Shown: positions 1-12,585, counted from the stretch's first letter. The stretch: DNA of 64,000 bases from Mya arenaria (GCF_026914265.1 NC_069127.1:70174223-70238222), one strand, 5' to 3'. Made by a program: numbers and translations. Notes: a model not told the origin generated them from the sequence alone.

Positions 1-857
1 TTGAGACGTGAAATCCACTCATAACTCATTTATTTTTAACAATTTTTTTTTGTTGAACAAATAATTGAAAAGGCATTATCATCGGTTTATATTTAAAATT
101 TAAATGGAATTGGTCAAAAAATGAAGAAGTTAGATAAATATATTGAAAATAGATCTGAAAGCGAAGTGAAATCCACATTTTGACAAGTGAAATCCAGTAT
201 TTGGGAAAGAAAAGTGTAAAGAAATAAATTCAATCAAGTATCTTAATATTTATACAGTAGTTGCTTGTGTCCGATGATTATATTTTAATGTTTTTATGTT
301 TTATTTACTTACATTAGTACCATTTAATCCGTTTTAGTCGAGATCTCTTATATAACATTAGATCTAGTATCTGAATCAGTTGAGATGCAATATATTGGTG
401 TGTTTTTACTGTAAGTAACCACTATCCAATATATTAGTTCTATAATATCGTTTAATAATTACTCTTGTCTTTGATCTATATCTATCAAAGACGAGGATCA
501 CGACTCTCACGTGCCGTTACTTTCGCATTTAGCGGTTAAGGTGATACATCACATATCCGAGAAAGTTGACATAACATACTCGGCGGTAAAATTGTGGAAG
601 TTTAGTACAATGGCAGTAATTATTTTATGCCGAAAAAGAATTTGAGAAGATATGGTAAGTATAAAATGTATCAGAAATGGCAATTGTCATTGCTATGTTT
701 TTATTTTTTATGCTATGAACATGTAGTGTTGGATATACGTATTATTTGATATTTAAACGGATAATTAATTGTTTCTGTGTATTTTGTTTTATTATATTTG
801 GATATTTAAAAGGATAATTAATTGTTTCTGTATATTTCTGCTGTATTTGTTCATAAA

Positions 858-1063
858 ATGGGAACCTTTCCGTGTAGTGTATGCCTTGAGGCATGTGCAC
901 TTGACTCAATTTATTGTGATAATTGTAAGTTGTGGTGCCATCGTAAATGTTGTCAAATGGGCAAGCTTGAGCTTAAGTCTTGGGACTAACGTCATCTCAA
1001 GTTTGCGTGTATAAAGTGTGCTTGTGTCGGGGATGAGTACAACTACACAGCAGCACTGAATCG
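858..1063 (+). pseudogene. PHD-like zinc-finger exon, frame-broken
   Basis: An ATG at 858 opens a frame reading FPCSVCLEACALDSIYCDNC, then LWCHRKCC and LELKSWD before a stop. A second frame from about 1000 continues with FACIKCACVGDEYNYTAALN and meets a consensus splice donor GTAAGT at 1064. Together these give paired Cys-x2-Cys motifs, a Cys-His pair and a final Cys-x2-Cys, the C4HC3 layout of a PHD finger. The LELKSW stretch matches SELKSW in the PHD finger on the minus strand at 17.4-17.6 kb. One frame change separates the halves, so the copy is probably not functional. PHD fingers usually bind histone tails; here the domain is more likely part of a transposon protein than of a host gene. 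A short TATA-less upstream region shows nothing distinctive. Confidence 0.5.
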
Positions 1064-1894
1064 GTAAGTGTAATATATACTTAGCATATTTTATAAATAA
1101 ATATAAATAACAACTATATAACAACAATAAATTAATAACTACGTGTTTTTATAAGCACATTTGCGAACTACTACTACTATTACTACAGCAATAAGCATAT
1201 TTATAACTAACATCACAATAATTGCTTTTAGCTCGTATTAATCTGTGAAATTACGTAATATGTTTCCTGATGGCGTGAAAGTATTTAATGTGTCCTTTGT
1301 TTTTGTAGTGCACCATGTCACTGTGATAGTCCTTATGAAATCTTATGTCCTTCATTTCAATGCATTGTGCACTTTTTCGAACAAGATTATTGATGCGTTT
1401 TCTCTGTGCGTTGAAACTTTTTTTGCTTAGAAATTTGTCTTTGAAGTTTCCCCTTTCTGTTTACCTGTGTATATTTTTTCATATTTTGCTATTGTTTATT
1501 TTGTGTAATTATTTTCCTTAACTGTTGTGAACATACCTTTTCATTATCTCTCATTATTGTAAACCAAGTTAAACATATGATTTCACTTGGTGTAACTTTG
1601 TTCTGTTGTATTTGTTTGTTTCTTTTTTTAAATTTTTTATGATTACGTATATCAACCAATGTACATGTATAAATAACCATAAATAAATGTCTGGCATAAA
1701 CAAATAATACAAAACAATTTTCGGATTATTTATTAAATTTTTAATATTTTCAAAATTCGAAAGTAAAAAAGGGCCATGATTGAGGGCGCCTCCACGTGGT
1801 ATGGCCTGGATGTGTATGGATATTGTGTTTATCATGAAAAAAATTAAACAATTATGCATACACAACAAAACGCCCTCACAATATAACTTCAACT

Positions 1895-3003
1895 TTCTTA
1901 TTTTTGGATCAATTTGAATAAAATTTGAAATATAAACCCATTATGTAGCCTTTTCAATTATTTGTTCAGCAAAAAAAAAAAATTTGTTAACAATAAATGA
2001 GTTATGAGTGGATTTCACGTCTCAAAAAGTGGATTTCAATTGTCAAAATGTGGATTTCACTTCGATTTCCGATCTTTTTCCAAAATAGGTCTACAACTTT
2101 CTTATTTTTGGATCAATTTGGATAAAATTTGAAAAATAAACCCATTATGAAGCCCTTTCAATTATTTGTTCTACAGAAAAATTAATTTGTTAAAAATAAA
2201 TGAGTTGTGAGTGGATTTCACGTCTGAAAAAGTGGATTTCACTTGTCAAAATGTGGATTTCACTTCGATTTCCGAAAAATTGCTCTAACTTTCTTGATAT
2301 ATTTCAATAAAATTTGAAATATATACCCTTCATGAGGCATTTTCCAAAATGTATACAAAAAATAAAAATTACTAATTAATAAAACTGAGTTAAGAGTGGA
2401 TTTCACTTCTCGAAAACTGGATTTCACCTCGATTTCCGATCTATTTTCGAAAAATTGCTCTAACTTCTTTATTTTTTGACCAATTTCAATAAAATTTGAA
2501 ATATAAACCCTTTATGAGGCACTTTCTAATAAATATACAAAAACAGAAAATTATTTATTAAAATTAATGAGTTATGAGTGGATTTCACTTATCGAAAACT
2601 GGATTTCACCTCGATTTCCGATCTATTTTCGAAAAAAATGAAAAAATGCTCTAACTTCTTTATTTTTTGACCAATTTCAATAAAATTTGAAATATAAACC
2701 CTTGATGAGGCACTTTCTAATAAATATACAAAAACAGAAAATTATTTATTAAAATTAATGAGTTATGAGTGGATTTCACTTATCGGAATCTGGATTTCAC
2801 CTCGATTTCCGATCTATTTTTGGACAAAAATGAAAAAATGCTCTAACTTCTTTATTTTTTGACCAATTTCAATAAAATTTGAAAGATAAACCCTTCATGA
2901 GGCACTTTCTAATATGTATATAATTTTTTTTAATTATTAATTAAAATAACTGAGTTCTGAGTGGATTTCACGTTTTGAGTGGATTTCACGTGAAATCCAC
3001 TGG
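1895..3003 (+). repeat. Tandem array, about six units of 180-205 bp, rich in GTGGATTTCAC
   Basis: Units start near 1895, 2098, 2286, 2466, 2650 and 2840. Each has a TTTTTGAxCAATTTxAATAAA-like start, a TATAAACCC segment, a poly-A patch and two or three GTGGATTTCAC motifs. Units diverge mainly by small indels. The array ends in a perfect 24-bp palindrome at 2978-3001 made from two head-to-head copies of the motif (half AGTGGATTTCAC). Confidence 0.85.
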
Positions 3004-3546
3004 ATTCCTGTATCACCCCGCACCCGAAAAATTTGCCTTTGCAGCAAAGTATTAAGGTTGACAATGTTTTAAGGTTGACAATGTTTATCATAAATCTCTC
3101 TTGTCAAAATGAACTCAATTTTGATTGTGTTTATATAAAATAATAATGTAAGTAGTTGCCACATTTTCCCATGATTATTTTATGAAATAATTTGGGTAAA
3201 TCAAACAATTAAGAAATAAAGGAAGATCTACACTGTACTTTATCTTTGATTTAGATTTAGCTAATACAGTATAATTTAGTATTTTAGTACTCCATATAAA
3301 CAGCTGCTTCTGAGTCTTTAACGGTTTTTGAATAGGCGAAAGTTCCCTATAATCGCATTATTGTGCCTAGTATTTTAGAAGGTGTAAACAAAGGTCCATG
3401 CCTTTAATTTTAATACCTATCAATCCTTTATTTATGTTCATCATGAAAAGCATCCAACTTTGACACTGAAATTTAAGACATCCATTACGTTTTGAAGTAT
3501 TTTGACTGTAAATCATATGACTGTAGCAATCATTGCTTTGGAACAC
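3004..3546. other. No gene seen; AT-rich spacer
   Basis: The stretch holds only a short direct repeat of AAGGTTGACAATGTTT at about 3054-3088 and unstructured AT-rich sequence. No coding frame, RNA or transposon end could be supported. Confidence 0.5.
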
Positions 3547-4500
3547 GTTCAAAAGCACTGTAGTTTATCAAATGACCATATATCTCTATGCTGGTGGTCA
3601 TAGCTGGGGGACACGTTCTAAAGCACTGTAGTTTAACAGTTGACCATATATCTTTATACTGGTGGTCATAGCTGGGGGACACGTTCTAAAGCACTGTAGT
3701 TTATCAAATGACCATATGTCTTTATACTGGTGGTCATAGCTGGGGGACACGTTCTAAAGCACTGTAGTTTATCAAATGACCATATATCTTTATACTGGTG
3801 GTCATAGCTGGGGGACACGTTCTAAAGCACTGTAGTTTATCAAATGACCATATATCTTTATACTGGTAGTCATAGCTGGGGGACACATTCTAAAGCACTG
3901 TAGTTTATCAAATGACCATATATCTCTATGCTGGTGATCATAGCTGGGGGACACGTTCTAAAGCACTGTAGTTTATCAAATGACCATATATCTTTATACT
4001 GGTAGTCATAGCTGGGGGACACATTCTAAAGCACTGTAGTTTATCAAATGACCATATATCTCTATGCTGGTGGTCATAGCTGGGGGACACGTTCTAAAGC
4101 ACTGTAGTTTATCAAATCACCATATATCTCTATACAGGTAGTCATAGCTCGGGGACACATTCTAAAGCACTGTAGTTTATCAAATCACCATATATCTTTA
4201 TACAGGTAGTCATAGCTCGGGGACACATTCTAAAGCACTGTAGTTTATCAAATGACCATATATCTTTATGCTGGTGATCATAGCTGGGGGACACGTTCTA
4301 AAGCACTGTAGTTTATCAAATGACCATATATCTTTATACAGGTAGTCATAGCTCGGGGACACGTTCTAAAGCACTGTAGTTTATCAAATGACCATATATC
4401 TTTATACAGGTGGTCATAGCTGGGGGACACGTTCTAAAGCACTGTAGTTTATCAAATGACCATATATCTCTATACTGGTAGTAATAGCTTGGGGACACGT
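3547..4500 (+). repeat. 68-bp satellite array A, 14 copies
   Basis: The word GCACTGTAG recurs at 3555, 3623 and so on to 4439. That is 13 intervals of exactly 68 bp with only substitutions. The unit runs from GTTCTAAAGCACTGTAG through GACCATATATCTTTATA to GTCATAGCTGGGGGACAC. Variants alternate between units (GGTGGTCATAG and AGGTAGTCATAG). The same unit forms a longer array in opposite orientation at 13950-15890. Confidence 0.95.
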
Positions 4501-6439
4501 AATTTGATAAGTGTTAAATCATAAGGAAAGGAGTGTTAAAACAAAAATAGCAAAAGCTGGAACCCTTTAGCAAAATAATGTTGAAGACCACAATTTCAAA
4601 CGTGTATTCAAAATTAATTACGGCTGATGTGTTGTTTGATTGGTTGATTGACAATGTATCATGTGATATAATGAATGTTTCCATAAGGGGCCAACATATC
4701 CACCATTTTTGTTAAAGTCCCGGTGGCTGTGTTGACTAGCCGGCTGTTTTTTTTACTGTTTACTTGGTTTTTCCTGGCGTGGGTTTGAACCCCACAAAAA
4801 CCAAAATAAATTTTTATGCACTGGATTTTTTTCTGCATTATTCATAACATAAAAAAATGATAAAAATAGTTTTTTTCAGATGCATTACCGGGAAAACTAA
4901 TATTTGGTCCAAAAACAAAAGCGAGTCACTTTTAAGTACTGCATTCAGTTTACTTGGTATATGCCTTCCAGATGCGTAGTCAGGCTTTACTGAATGTTAC
5001 GCACGAAAGGGGGATGGTGTTGAAGGAGGAATATCCCTGTAGCTGTAGGGGGGCTCCCCAAGGAAAAAAAATGAAATATAGAACTAACATGTTGGGCACT
5101 GATGTGTATTTGGAGGGATTTATAGGTTCAGGGCCGCCGACCTTGTAGTAACCAAGTGATTGATTTAGGCTCAGTAAGCTATCCAACACAGAGAAAAAAT
5201 GCTTACTATAGCTGATCTTCCCTTTATTCTGATATCAATATTTAGCTTAGCCCTTGAATTTGATGCCATTTTTTGCCATATTTATTTTTTCATTTTTCAA
5301 ATTGATGTTACACACATGCGTAAGTGCATAATGCTGGCTACGCCCCAGCCTTCAATGCTTCATATGAGTAGTTATGGCGGTGACAGCTGATGTGAAGTTC
5401 TAAATCTTAAGCAATGCAGTTTATCAACTGATCACATGGAATCATGACTTGAAATTGGATGTTCACCTGGATACACTTGAGGAGCAAAGAGGTCATGTTA
5501 TGTTTGGAAAACTATGAAAAAAAAAGTTGTTTGATTTGAAGTCTACAGATAAAACTCAGGATCTATACAAGTGTAAGAAATGTGGTTAGAATCAGTAAAG
5601 ACTTAAAAGAAAGTCTTCACTGGATGTGTTAAGAAATAGGTAACTTTTGGTTTAATGAAGACATGGAATTAGAGAAAAAAGGTCACATTGGATTAAGAAA
5701 GTGATCTACAAGAATAGGTTTATGTGAAGAAAACTACTAGCTCAACAATTGGATTCACCTGAGGAGTTACAAGAACATTGGATTAAGAAGATATACAAAA
5801 ATAGGTTGGATTATGTGAAGCAACTACTAGTTAAACGGATTTGGATTCACCTGAGGAATTACAAGAAACTATATGATAAAGGTCTTTTTTACTGTGCTTT
5901 GAAAAAAGTTCATCTGAAATGGGCCAAAGTTGAAGAGAAGATTGAAAAAATATGAAAGAATTGTGTGGATTTTAGATAACATGATTGAGTCTGTGACAAA
6001 AAACACTTCCATTGTTGGTAGTTTTCTATGCTTGGTGAAATTGAGAAATAATTTTTCATACAAGTATGGTTACTTATCTGCATGGAAAAATCAACATAAG
6101 CGGAACTTATGTGAACTGTGCCACAAATTAATTCTCCTGAAAGTACACAGTAACTATTATACACTTTCGTTTGCAAATCACCCTGGAATACATAGATCAA
6201 GGGTCTGAAGCATTGATTGATCTTGGCTTTTGTTCACGCTTAAACCACCAAGTGAATTTCCTTTCAAGTCTGACAGCTATGGCCTGTCATTTAACTTCAT
6301 GCATCATTTTGCTAACATCATCTGCAATTTGACCTGTTGTTTAACTAATCACATAGAACTTTCTACCAAAAAAGTGGGCTCATTTCCACACAAACCATCC
6401 ATGTTCAGTTTGCATTGATCTCCCCTTCACCAGGGCTTT
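4501..6439. other. No recognised gene; short local duplications
   Basis: Small open frames here show no known motif. A 93-bp direct duplication lies at about 5680-5770 and 5774-5867 (both carry CATTGGATTAAGAA and GGATTCACCTGAGGA). The segment 4970-5140 faintly resembles the MITE found at 24.5 kb (CCCCAAGGAAAA block), too weakly to annotate. Confidence 0.4.
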
Positions 6440-7105
6440 AAAGTATGCTTGCAACAACTGCATGGTACAAAGGGAAATCTTTAAAGAGTTGATCACGACT
6501 ACCTGGGTTATCTTTTAAGAGTTGATCACTACTACCTGGGATATCTTTGAAGAGGGTATCATGAATATCTGGTATATTTTTTAAGAGTTGATCATGACTA
6601 CCTGGGATATCTGTGATGAGGGGATCATGACTACCTGGGATATCTTTTAGAGGTGATCATGAATATCTGGGATATCTTTTAACAGTTGATCATGACTACC
6701 TGGGATATCTTTGAAGAGGTGATCATGACTACCTGGGATATCTTTGAAGAGGTGATCATGAATATCTGGGATATTTTTAAAGAGTTGATCATGACTACCT
6801 AGGATATCTTTGAAGAGGTGATCATGAATACCTGAGATATTTTTGAAGAGGTGATGATCATGAATATCTGGGATATTTTTAAAGAGTTGATCATGACTAC
6901 CTAGGATATCTTTGAAGAGGTGATCATGAATAACTGGGATATCTTTGAAGAGGTGATCATGAATAACTGGGATATCTTTGAAGAGGTGATCATGAATACC
7001 TGGGATATCTTTTAAGAGGTGACCATGCATACCTGGGATAACTTGAAAGAGTTTATCGTGACTACCTTTTCCTGGGATATCTTTGAAGAGTTCATCATGA
7101 CTACC
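6440..7105. repeat. 33-bp minisatellite (GATCATGAATAxCTGGGATA unit)
   Basis: About 18-20 copies of a 33-bp unit (GATCATGAxTAxCTGGGATA followed by TCTTTGAAGAGGT) run through this stretch, with more decayed units at the left. Because 33 is a multiple of three, the minus strand stays open for 127 codons (7030-6647) as an 11-residue repeat HDHLFKDIPGI. I treat that frame as a by-product of the unit length, not a gene. Confidence 0.85.
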
Positions 7106-7640
7106 TGAAGGTGGTATAAATTAACCATCTGCTTTTTGCAAAATGGAAAAATGATTTTAATCATGCCTTAATACATGTAACAGATACTTTTTCAAGCTTC
7201 CTGTTGACCTTATAAGGATTGTAGTAATCACTTCATACAAGAAATCAACATTTTTAAATACTTTATTTGAAATCATAATATGAAAATGAAATAAATCCAT
7301 TCAAACAAGTGCTGACACAGCAATTTGACAAATGTTCTGGACAGGGTTTACTTTACACAGAAAGCCAATTGTTCAATGTTCTGTTTGCATACATAAAAGC
7401 CCATATTAGGGAGAAACATTTACAGATGTGCATCATGATGAACCCACTGGTTCAATGAAATTTTAAAAGTTTGAAGGCAAAAGCTGTTACATTTGAGATG
7501 AACAGTTACCTTAAATGGAGCTTTAAGCAAAAATCTTAGCAATACACAATCTAATATAAAAGTAAGGTAAAAAAAGTTCTTAGTTTCAGCTAACTTCTAA
7601 AATAAATAGGGTTGGTCAGTATGCTTTTTTTCTAAAAAAA
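7106..7640. other. No gene seen
   Basis: AT-rich sequence with no supportable frame, RNA or repeat boundary. Confidence 0.4.
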
Positions 7641-8890
7641 AACAAGAGGCCCATGAGTGCCTATGCTCTAGTGGCATGGCTCATGTGGTTATTTTTGATC
7701 CAGAGCATGTATGTATGAGTAATAGCCAACAAACATATTGTTCACGTTTTGTGTTTGAGTAAGCTTAAAACGTTGCACATTTAACATCTGAGAACAGAAA
7801 GTGTTGTAAGCAGATAAGTTGCATGAACTACTAGTATTCTAATATGTGCCAAGTAAAGGTCATCTGAGGAGAATAAAATTTGCTACAAAATGTACTATTG
7901 GTCAAATTTTCATTTTTGTAGCTTTAAAAGGACAAAATGGATGGTGGCCCCGGCCCAGGGCACATAATTTCAACTGTTTTGCTAGACGGTCTACATATAA
8001 TGCTCCACAACAAATATCAAAGATATGAGCCTTGTGGTTTGAAACAAGAAGATTTTGAAAATATTTCTTAAAAAACTTGTGACCCCTGGGGGCAGTGCCA
8101 GTTTTGACCCTAGGGGCATAATTTGAACAACCATGGTAGCAGACCAATAAAATAATCCTTATTCAAAATAACAAGGGTCTGCATAGTTGTTTCAGACATA
8201 AAGATTTTCAAACATTTCCCAATTTAGTATACCAAACCGGTGAACCCAGTGGCGTGGCCAATAATGACCCCAGGGGCCTAATTTGAACAATTTTTCACAT
8301 GAATTTGTGACTTTACATGTAAACTTGTCTAAAAATAGACTTCGCTCATGTAGACTTGGCTAAAAATAGCATTTTTTTTTACTTTTGAGGCCCATATGAT
8401 AATCTAGGTATGCATGGGCAGATCTGGTTTTCGAAAGGAACCAAGCTCTAATTGATATCTTAATACTGTACAAGTTTCATCTATATACAATTAAAACTGA
8501 AGACTGTACCATGTTCACAAGGAATTGTTTACAGTCGCACAGACGTTCAAGGCCTATAATCTAGGCATGCATGGTCAGATCTGACTGGTTTTCGAAAGGA
8601 ACCGAGCTCTATTGGATATCTAAATACTGTTTTATTGAGATACAATCATAACTAAAGACTGTATGGTGTTCACAAGCAATTGTTTACAGGCGCTAGGAAG
8701 CACATACTACGTACACATTACCATCACATCAGATATTCTGATCTTTGGCCAGTAAAGCTAAAATTAAAACCGTGATAATGTAACAAAACTACCTATATCA
8801 GGGTATATCACTATTGTATTCTTTTTAGGATATACAAGAGCTGTCATGGGGCAGTGCCCTCAACTATATGCTGCTTTGTCTTAGAAATGA
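7641..8890. repeat. Bivalve-type dispersed repeat starting AACAAGAGGCCCATGAGTGC
   Basis: The start resembles a common bivalve repeat head (ACAAGAGGCCC). The interior has GTGACCCCTGGGGGCAGTGCC and TTGACCCTAGGGGCATAATT blocks. An internal direct duplication of about 160 bp lies at 8383-8540 and 8553-8710 (both contain GATCTGGTTTTCGAAAGGAA-like sequence, with a small insert in the second). A further short head AAGAGCTGTCATGGGGCAGT lies at about 8829. There is no coding frame of substance. The assignment rests on style rather than a database match. Confidence 0.55.
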
Positions 8891-8937
8891 ATACAATAAT
8901 GATAAAGGTAATATGCAATAAAGAGACAAAATAAAAA

Positions 8938-10340
8938 CAAGAGATGTTTGTCAAACATTATGCCCCCCCTGAGCGCCATGTTGTCAGGATTATATGGACA
9001 ATTGAATGAAATATGCATGGACCGAAATGACAGCTGATTTGTCGCTAACATTGTATGCCGTTGAGGCAGTTTTAAGATTATGACCATTCAAAGTTTGAGG
9101 ATAGTGTTTTATGACCATGACCTTTGACTTTATGATCTCAAAATCCATAGTAGTCATCAGCTGGTCACCAAAAATCTAAATGTTAAGTTTGAGGGCCATG
9201 GGTGCAGGCATTGACACTTAGTTATCACACAGACAAGCATTTTTCGTTCAAGGTCACTGTAACCTTGACCTTTGATCCAATGACCCCTTAAATCATAAGG
9301 GGTCATCTACAGTCAGACACAACTCCAAGTCAAGTTTGAGGGCCATGGGTGCAGGCATTGTCCAATTATCGCATTCAAGGTCACTGTGAACCTGACCTTT
9401 GACCCAATGACTCCTAAAATCAATAAGGGTCATCTCCTGGTCAGGCCTAACTTACATGTCAAGTTTAATGATCATAGATTCAGGCATTGTTGAGAGATCA
9501 CTGGGAAAAGATTTGCGTTAAAGGTTACTGTGACCTTGACCTTGGCCTGATGACCCCCAAAGTCAAGAGGAGTCATCTACTGGTCAGGCCCAACCTTCAT
9601 GTCAAGTTTGAGGGCCATGGGTCGAGTTATCACATGGACAACCTTTTACCATTCAAGGTCACTGTGACCTTGACCTTTGGCCCGATGACCCCCAAAAACA
9701 ATAGGGTTCATCTACTGGTCAGGCCCAACCTCCAAGTCAATTATGAGGGCCATGGGTGCAGGCATTGTTGAGTTATCACTCGGACAACCTTTTACCATTC
9801 AATGTCACTATGACCTTGATCTTTGACCTGATGAGCCCCAAAAACAATAGGGGTCAGCTACTGGTCAGGCCCAACCTCCAAGTCAAGAATGAGGGCCAAG
9901 GGTGCAGGCATTGTCAAGTTATCACATGGACATCTTTTTACCATTCAAGGTCACTGTGACCTTGACCTTTGGCCCGATGACCCCCAAAAACAATAGGGGT
10001 CATCTAATGGTCAGGCCCAACTTCCATATCAAGTTTGATGACCATAGGTCTAGGCATGGTTGAGTTATCACTCGGACAAGCTTAAAATTATTTTATCATT
10101 AAAGGTCACTGTGACCTTGACCTTTGACCCGATGAGCCCTAAAATCAATAGGGGTCATCTACTGGTCAGGCCCAACCTTCATGTCAAGTTTGATGACCAT
10201 ACGTCCAGGAATTGTTGAGTTATCACTCGGACAAGCTTTGGTCTACCGACGGACCGACCGACCAACCGACCGACCGACCGACATACAGACATGCCTGTGC
10301 AAAGCAATATACCCCTCTTCTTCGAAGGGGGGCATAATTA
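8938..10340. mobile_element. Non-autonomous element with tandem AAGGTCACTGTGACC units
   Basis: The left end has ATTATGCCCCCCCT at 8957-8970 and the right end has AGGGGGGCATAAT at 10326-10338, which are inverted copies differing only in C-run length. Between them lie about seven tandem units of 146-155 bp. Each unit contains a version of AAGGTCACTGTGACCTTGAC, CCGATGACCCC, a GGTCATCTACTGGTCAGGCC block and GAGGGCCATGGGTGCAGGCA. A purine-pyrimidine tract of GACC/GACCGACC units (10246-10283) precedes the right end. There is no protein-coding capacity. I infer a non-autonomous DNA element of a family widespread in clams; the superfamily is unknown. Confidence 0.7.
9656..10117. promoter_or_regulatory. 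Three perfect estrogen-response-element-type palindromes
   Basis: AGGTCACTGTGACCT, an inverted repeat of AGGTCA with a 3-base spacer, is perfect at 9656-9670, 9948-9962 and 10103-10117. Imperfect copies lie at about 9251, 9378, 9520 and 9811. Each is followed by TTGACCTTTGACC-like half-sites that form a DR1-type pair in the better copies. This is the consensus recognised by steroid-type nuclear receptors. Whether anything binds here is unknown; the motif is part of the transposon unit, not of a recognised promoter. Confidence 0.6.
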
Positions 10341-10589
10341 AGCATGAAATGCTGCAATGCAAAAAAAAAAACAAGTTTTCAATGATTGACAGACAAACCT
10401 AATTAATTAAGCCTTTGTTGTGTGATTAAGTTTCAATATTTTTTTGTTTTAGTGACCTTGATCCTATGGGCCCCGAAAGCAATTCTATAATACTTTGTAT
10501 ACCAAGTTTGTAGATGTATTTGATGCTGCCCTCCTCCTGGCCTGCCAACACAATGACACAGTCATGTCATTTTTATAACCAGGTTTCAC

Positions 10590-11800
10590 TTTACAGGTTA
10601 ACAAGAGCTGTCGTAAAACAGTGCGCTCTACTACGCCTCTTGGAATTGGACGTAAATACAATAATAGTGTGATATGTGCCTGTAAAAAGCAATAAAACAA
10701 TCAAATAAAAAAAGTGAATAAGAATCACAATGTGACAAAACAAGGTTTGATTTGGTTAAGATTATAAAAATGTGCCTGTCAAAATAAAAAATTAACAAGA
10801 CGCCAACGCGGCAACGCCGCATAAAGCTTGATTTTTTATTTGACAATGCATTTTTGCAAACCTAGGATTTGAGCTAATGACCTAGTATTTTTAACCAAAA
10901 AGACCCATATTTATATTTATCGGAGATATCATTCATACAAATAACCTAATCAACAGAAACTATTCCATTTGTGTGAGGAAAAACGAACATTTTATAAATA
11001 CATCAGCTTTTCCAAAAAGATCTGTCCCAGAGACCTAGTTTTTGACCCTAGATGACACACTTTATCATCTAAGATTTCATGTACACAAATATTTTTAAAG
11101 TTAATTAAAATTTAAATTTTTGAAAAATATGGTTAGATCTGAAATTCATGATTGGGATGTGTGTTTATAAAATAACAATTGAATTTAGTTATTAACTGAT
11201 ATGGATAGCTTTGGTAAGCATAGATTTTTTTTATGACATCAGGAAAGTATTTCCTAAGATTTGACCTAGTGACCTAGTTTTTGATCTGAGGTGACCTATA
11301 TTCACAAATGATTAAGACAACATGTAGACAAATATTCTGACCAAGTTTAAAAAAGATTTGACTAAAATTAATGAATTTTTATGACTGTGGGATTCTTTCT
11401 TCTAAAATTTGACCTTGTGACCTAGGTTTTGACCGGGGATGACCCATATTATAGAACTTTTAAGATATTATGCAGACAAATATTCTGACCAAGTTTCATA
11501 AAGATTTGACAAAAATTGTTCAATTTATGATGTGGAATGATTTTCCTAAGATTTGACCTAGTGACCTAGAATTTGACCCGGGATGACCCATATTAAAAAA
11601 CTTTCAAGATAGTATGCAGACAAATATTCTGACCAAGTTTCATAAAGATATGAAAAAAATGTTGAATTTATGACATGGAAATATTTTCTCTAAGATGTGA
11701 CCTAGTGACCTAGAATTTGACCAGGGATGACCCATATTCATACATCTTCAAGATAACATGCCGACAAATAGTCTGACCAAGTTTGATTACCATTGGATAA
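10590..11800. repeat. Dispersed repeat with TGACCTAGTGACCTAG units
   Basis: It begins with AACAAGAGCTGTCGTAAAAC at about 10600 and a second head AACAAGACGCCAACGCGGCA near 10795. At least five tandem units of about 140 bp follow. Each has a TTTGACCTAGTGACCTAG box, a GGGATGACCCATATT box and a CAAATATTCTGACCAAGTTT box. The first box is a direct repeat of TGACCT with a 2-base spacer, perfect at 11262-11275, 11554-11567 and 11698-11711. No coding frame is present. This is another clam-type repeat by style. Confidence 0.7.
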
Positions 11801-12585
11801 AAACTCTTGATTTTATTACATAAAATGAAAACTTTAACGCAGAATTGTTAATGATAGAAATGAACAAATAATAATTTGCAATGCTAATAAGCTCTTGCTC
11901 AATTTCATCATGTCCCTTTCACATATGAGTTGGACTGATATATCAATCACTAAATATTAATGGTCCTAGGTCAAAGAATTCAAGGTTCATTGTGCATTAG
12001 CCATTACCTTCACCTTCGACCAAAAAACTCCGAAAACAATACTTGTCATGTTCTGGTCAAATATAACCTACCATTAATGTTTCATGGTGTGAAGTCAACC
12101 TACAAAATGTATTTTCAAATTATTCAAAAATATAAATGTGTCTGTTTGAAATATAAATGTGTCTGTTTGAAAACATATGCTAAAACATATGCCCATTTGT
12201 TTTTACAATAGTGGCATAATACATATAAAATACAATAAATCAATGACACAATGCAGCACAAAAGAGGTCTTTTATGTCACAGATTCTCTGCAAGCCAAGG
12301 TAGGGTAATTCCATCCAAAGAGCATGCAAACTGACAACAGCCTGTTGAAGAGATTTTCCTGAGGAACAATCCTGGGTATTCATTCCCTTCCTTCTGTCAG
12401 AGTAGAGACGTTTCAAACTGACAGCCTGCAATTTTAATGTACATATTTGAAAACTGTTTATATTCACAGTGACTTTTTATAAATTTTTTTACATAAAGTG
12501 ATGTTACATAAAATGTTGCCCATATACAATAAAATGATTAAACAGACTATCATAAACAATAAGTCTACAAGTACGGTATAAGGCC
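11801..12585. other. No gene seen
   Basis: The stretch holds a 23-bp tandem duplication (AAATGTGTCTGTTTGAAA word) at 12132-12171 and short frames without recognisable motifs. Nothing else is supportable. Confidence 0.4.

Larger units (their letters stand above)
1..3003. mobile_element. Inverted-repeat element with GTGGATTTCAC arrays (possible MULE relative)
   Basis: Bases 1-205 are the reverse complement of the repeat unit that recurs in tandem at about 1895-3003, so a 1.7-kb interior is bounded by inverted copies of one unit. The interior carries a PHD-like zinc-finger exon (858-1063) related to the one in the MULE-like element at 17.4-17.6 kb. Long, internally repeated inverted ends are known for MULE-type DNA transposons, so a non-autonomous or decayed MULE relative is my inference. 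The left end may continue outside the window, so the true start is unknown. No transposase core was seen inside. Confidence 0.55.

Noticed and set aside
4970-5140. A fourth copy of the AGCGGGTCCAGGAT MITE
   Set aside because: Only a CCCCAAGGAAAA-like block matches; no inverted ends were found.
6647-7030. 127-codon minus-strand frame as a repeat protein gene
   Set aside because: It is exactly the span of a 33-bp minisatellite; openness follows from the unit length, and there is no start context or splice signal.
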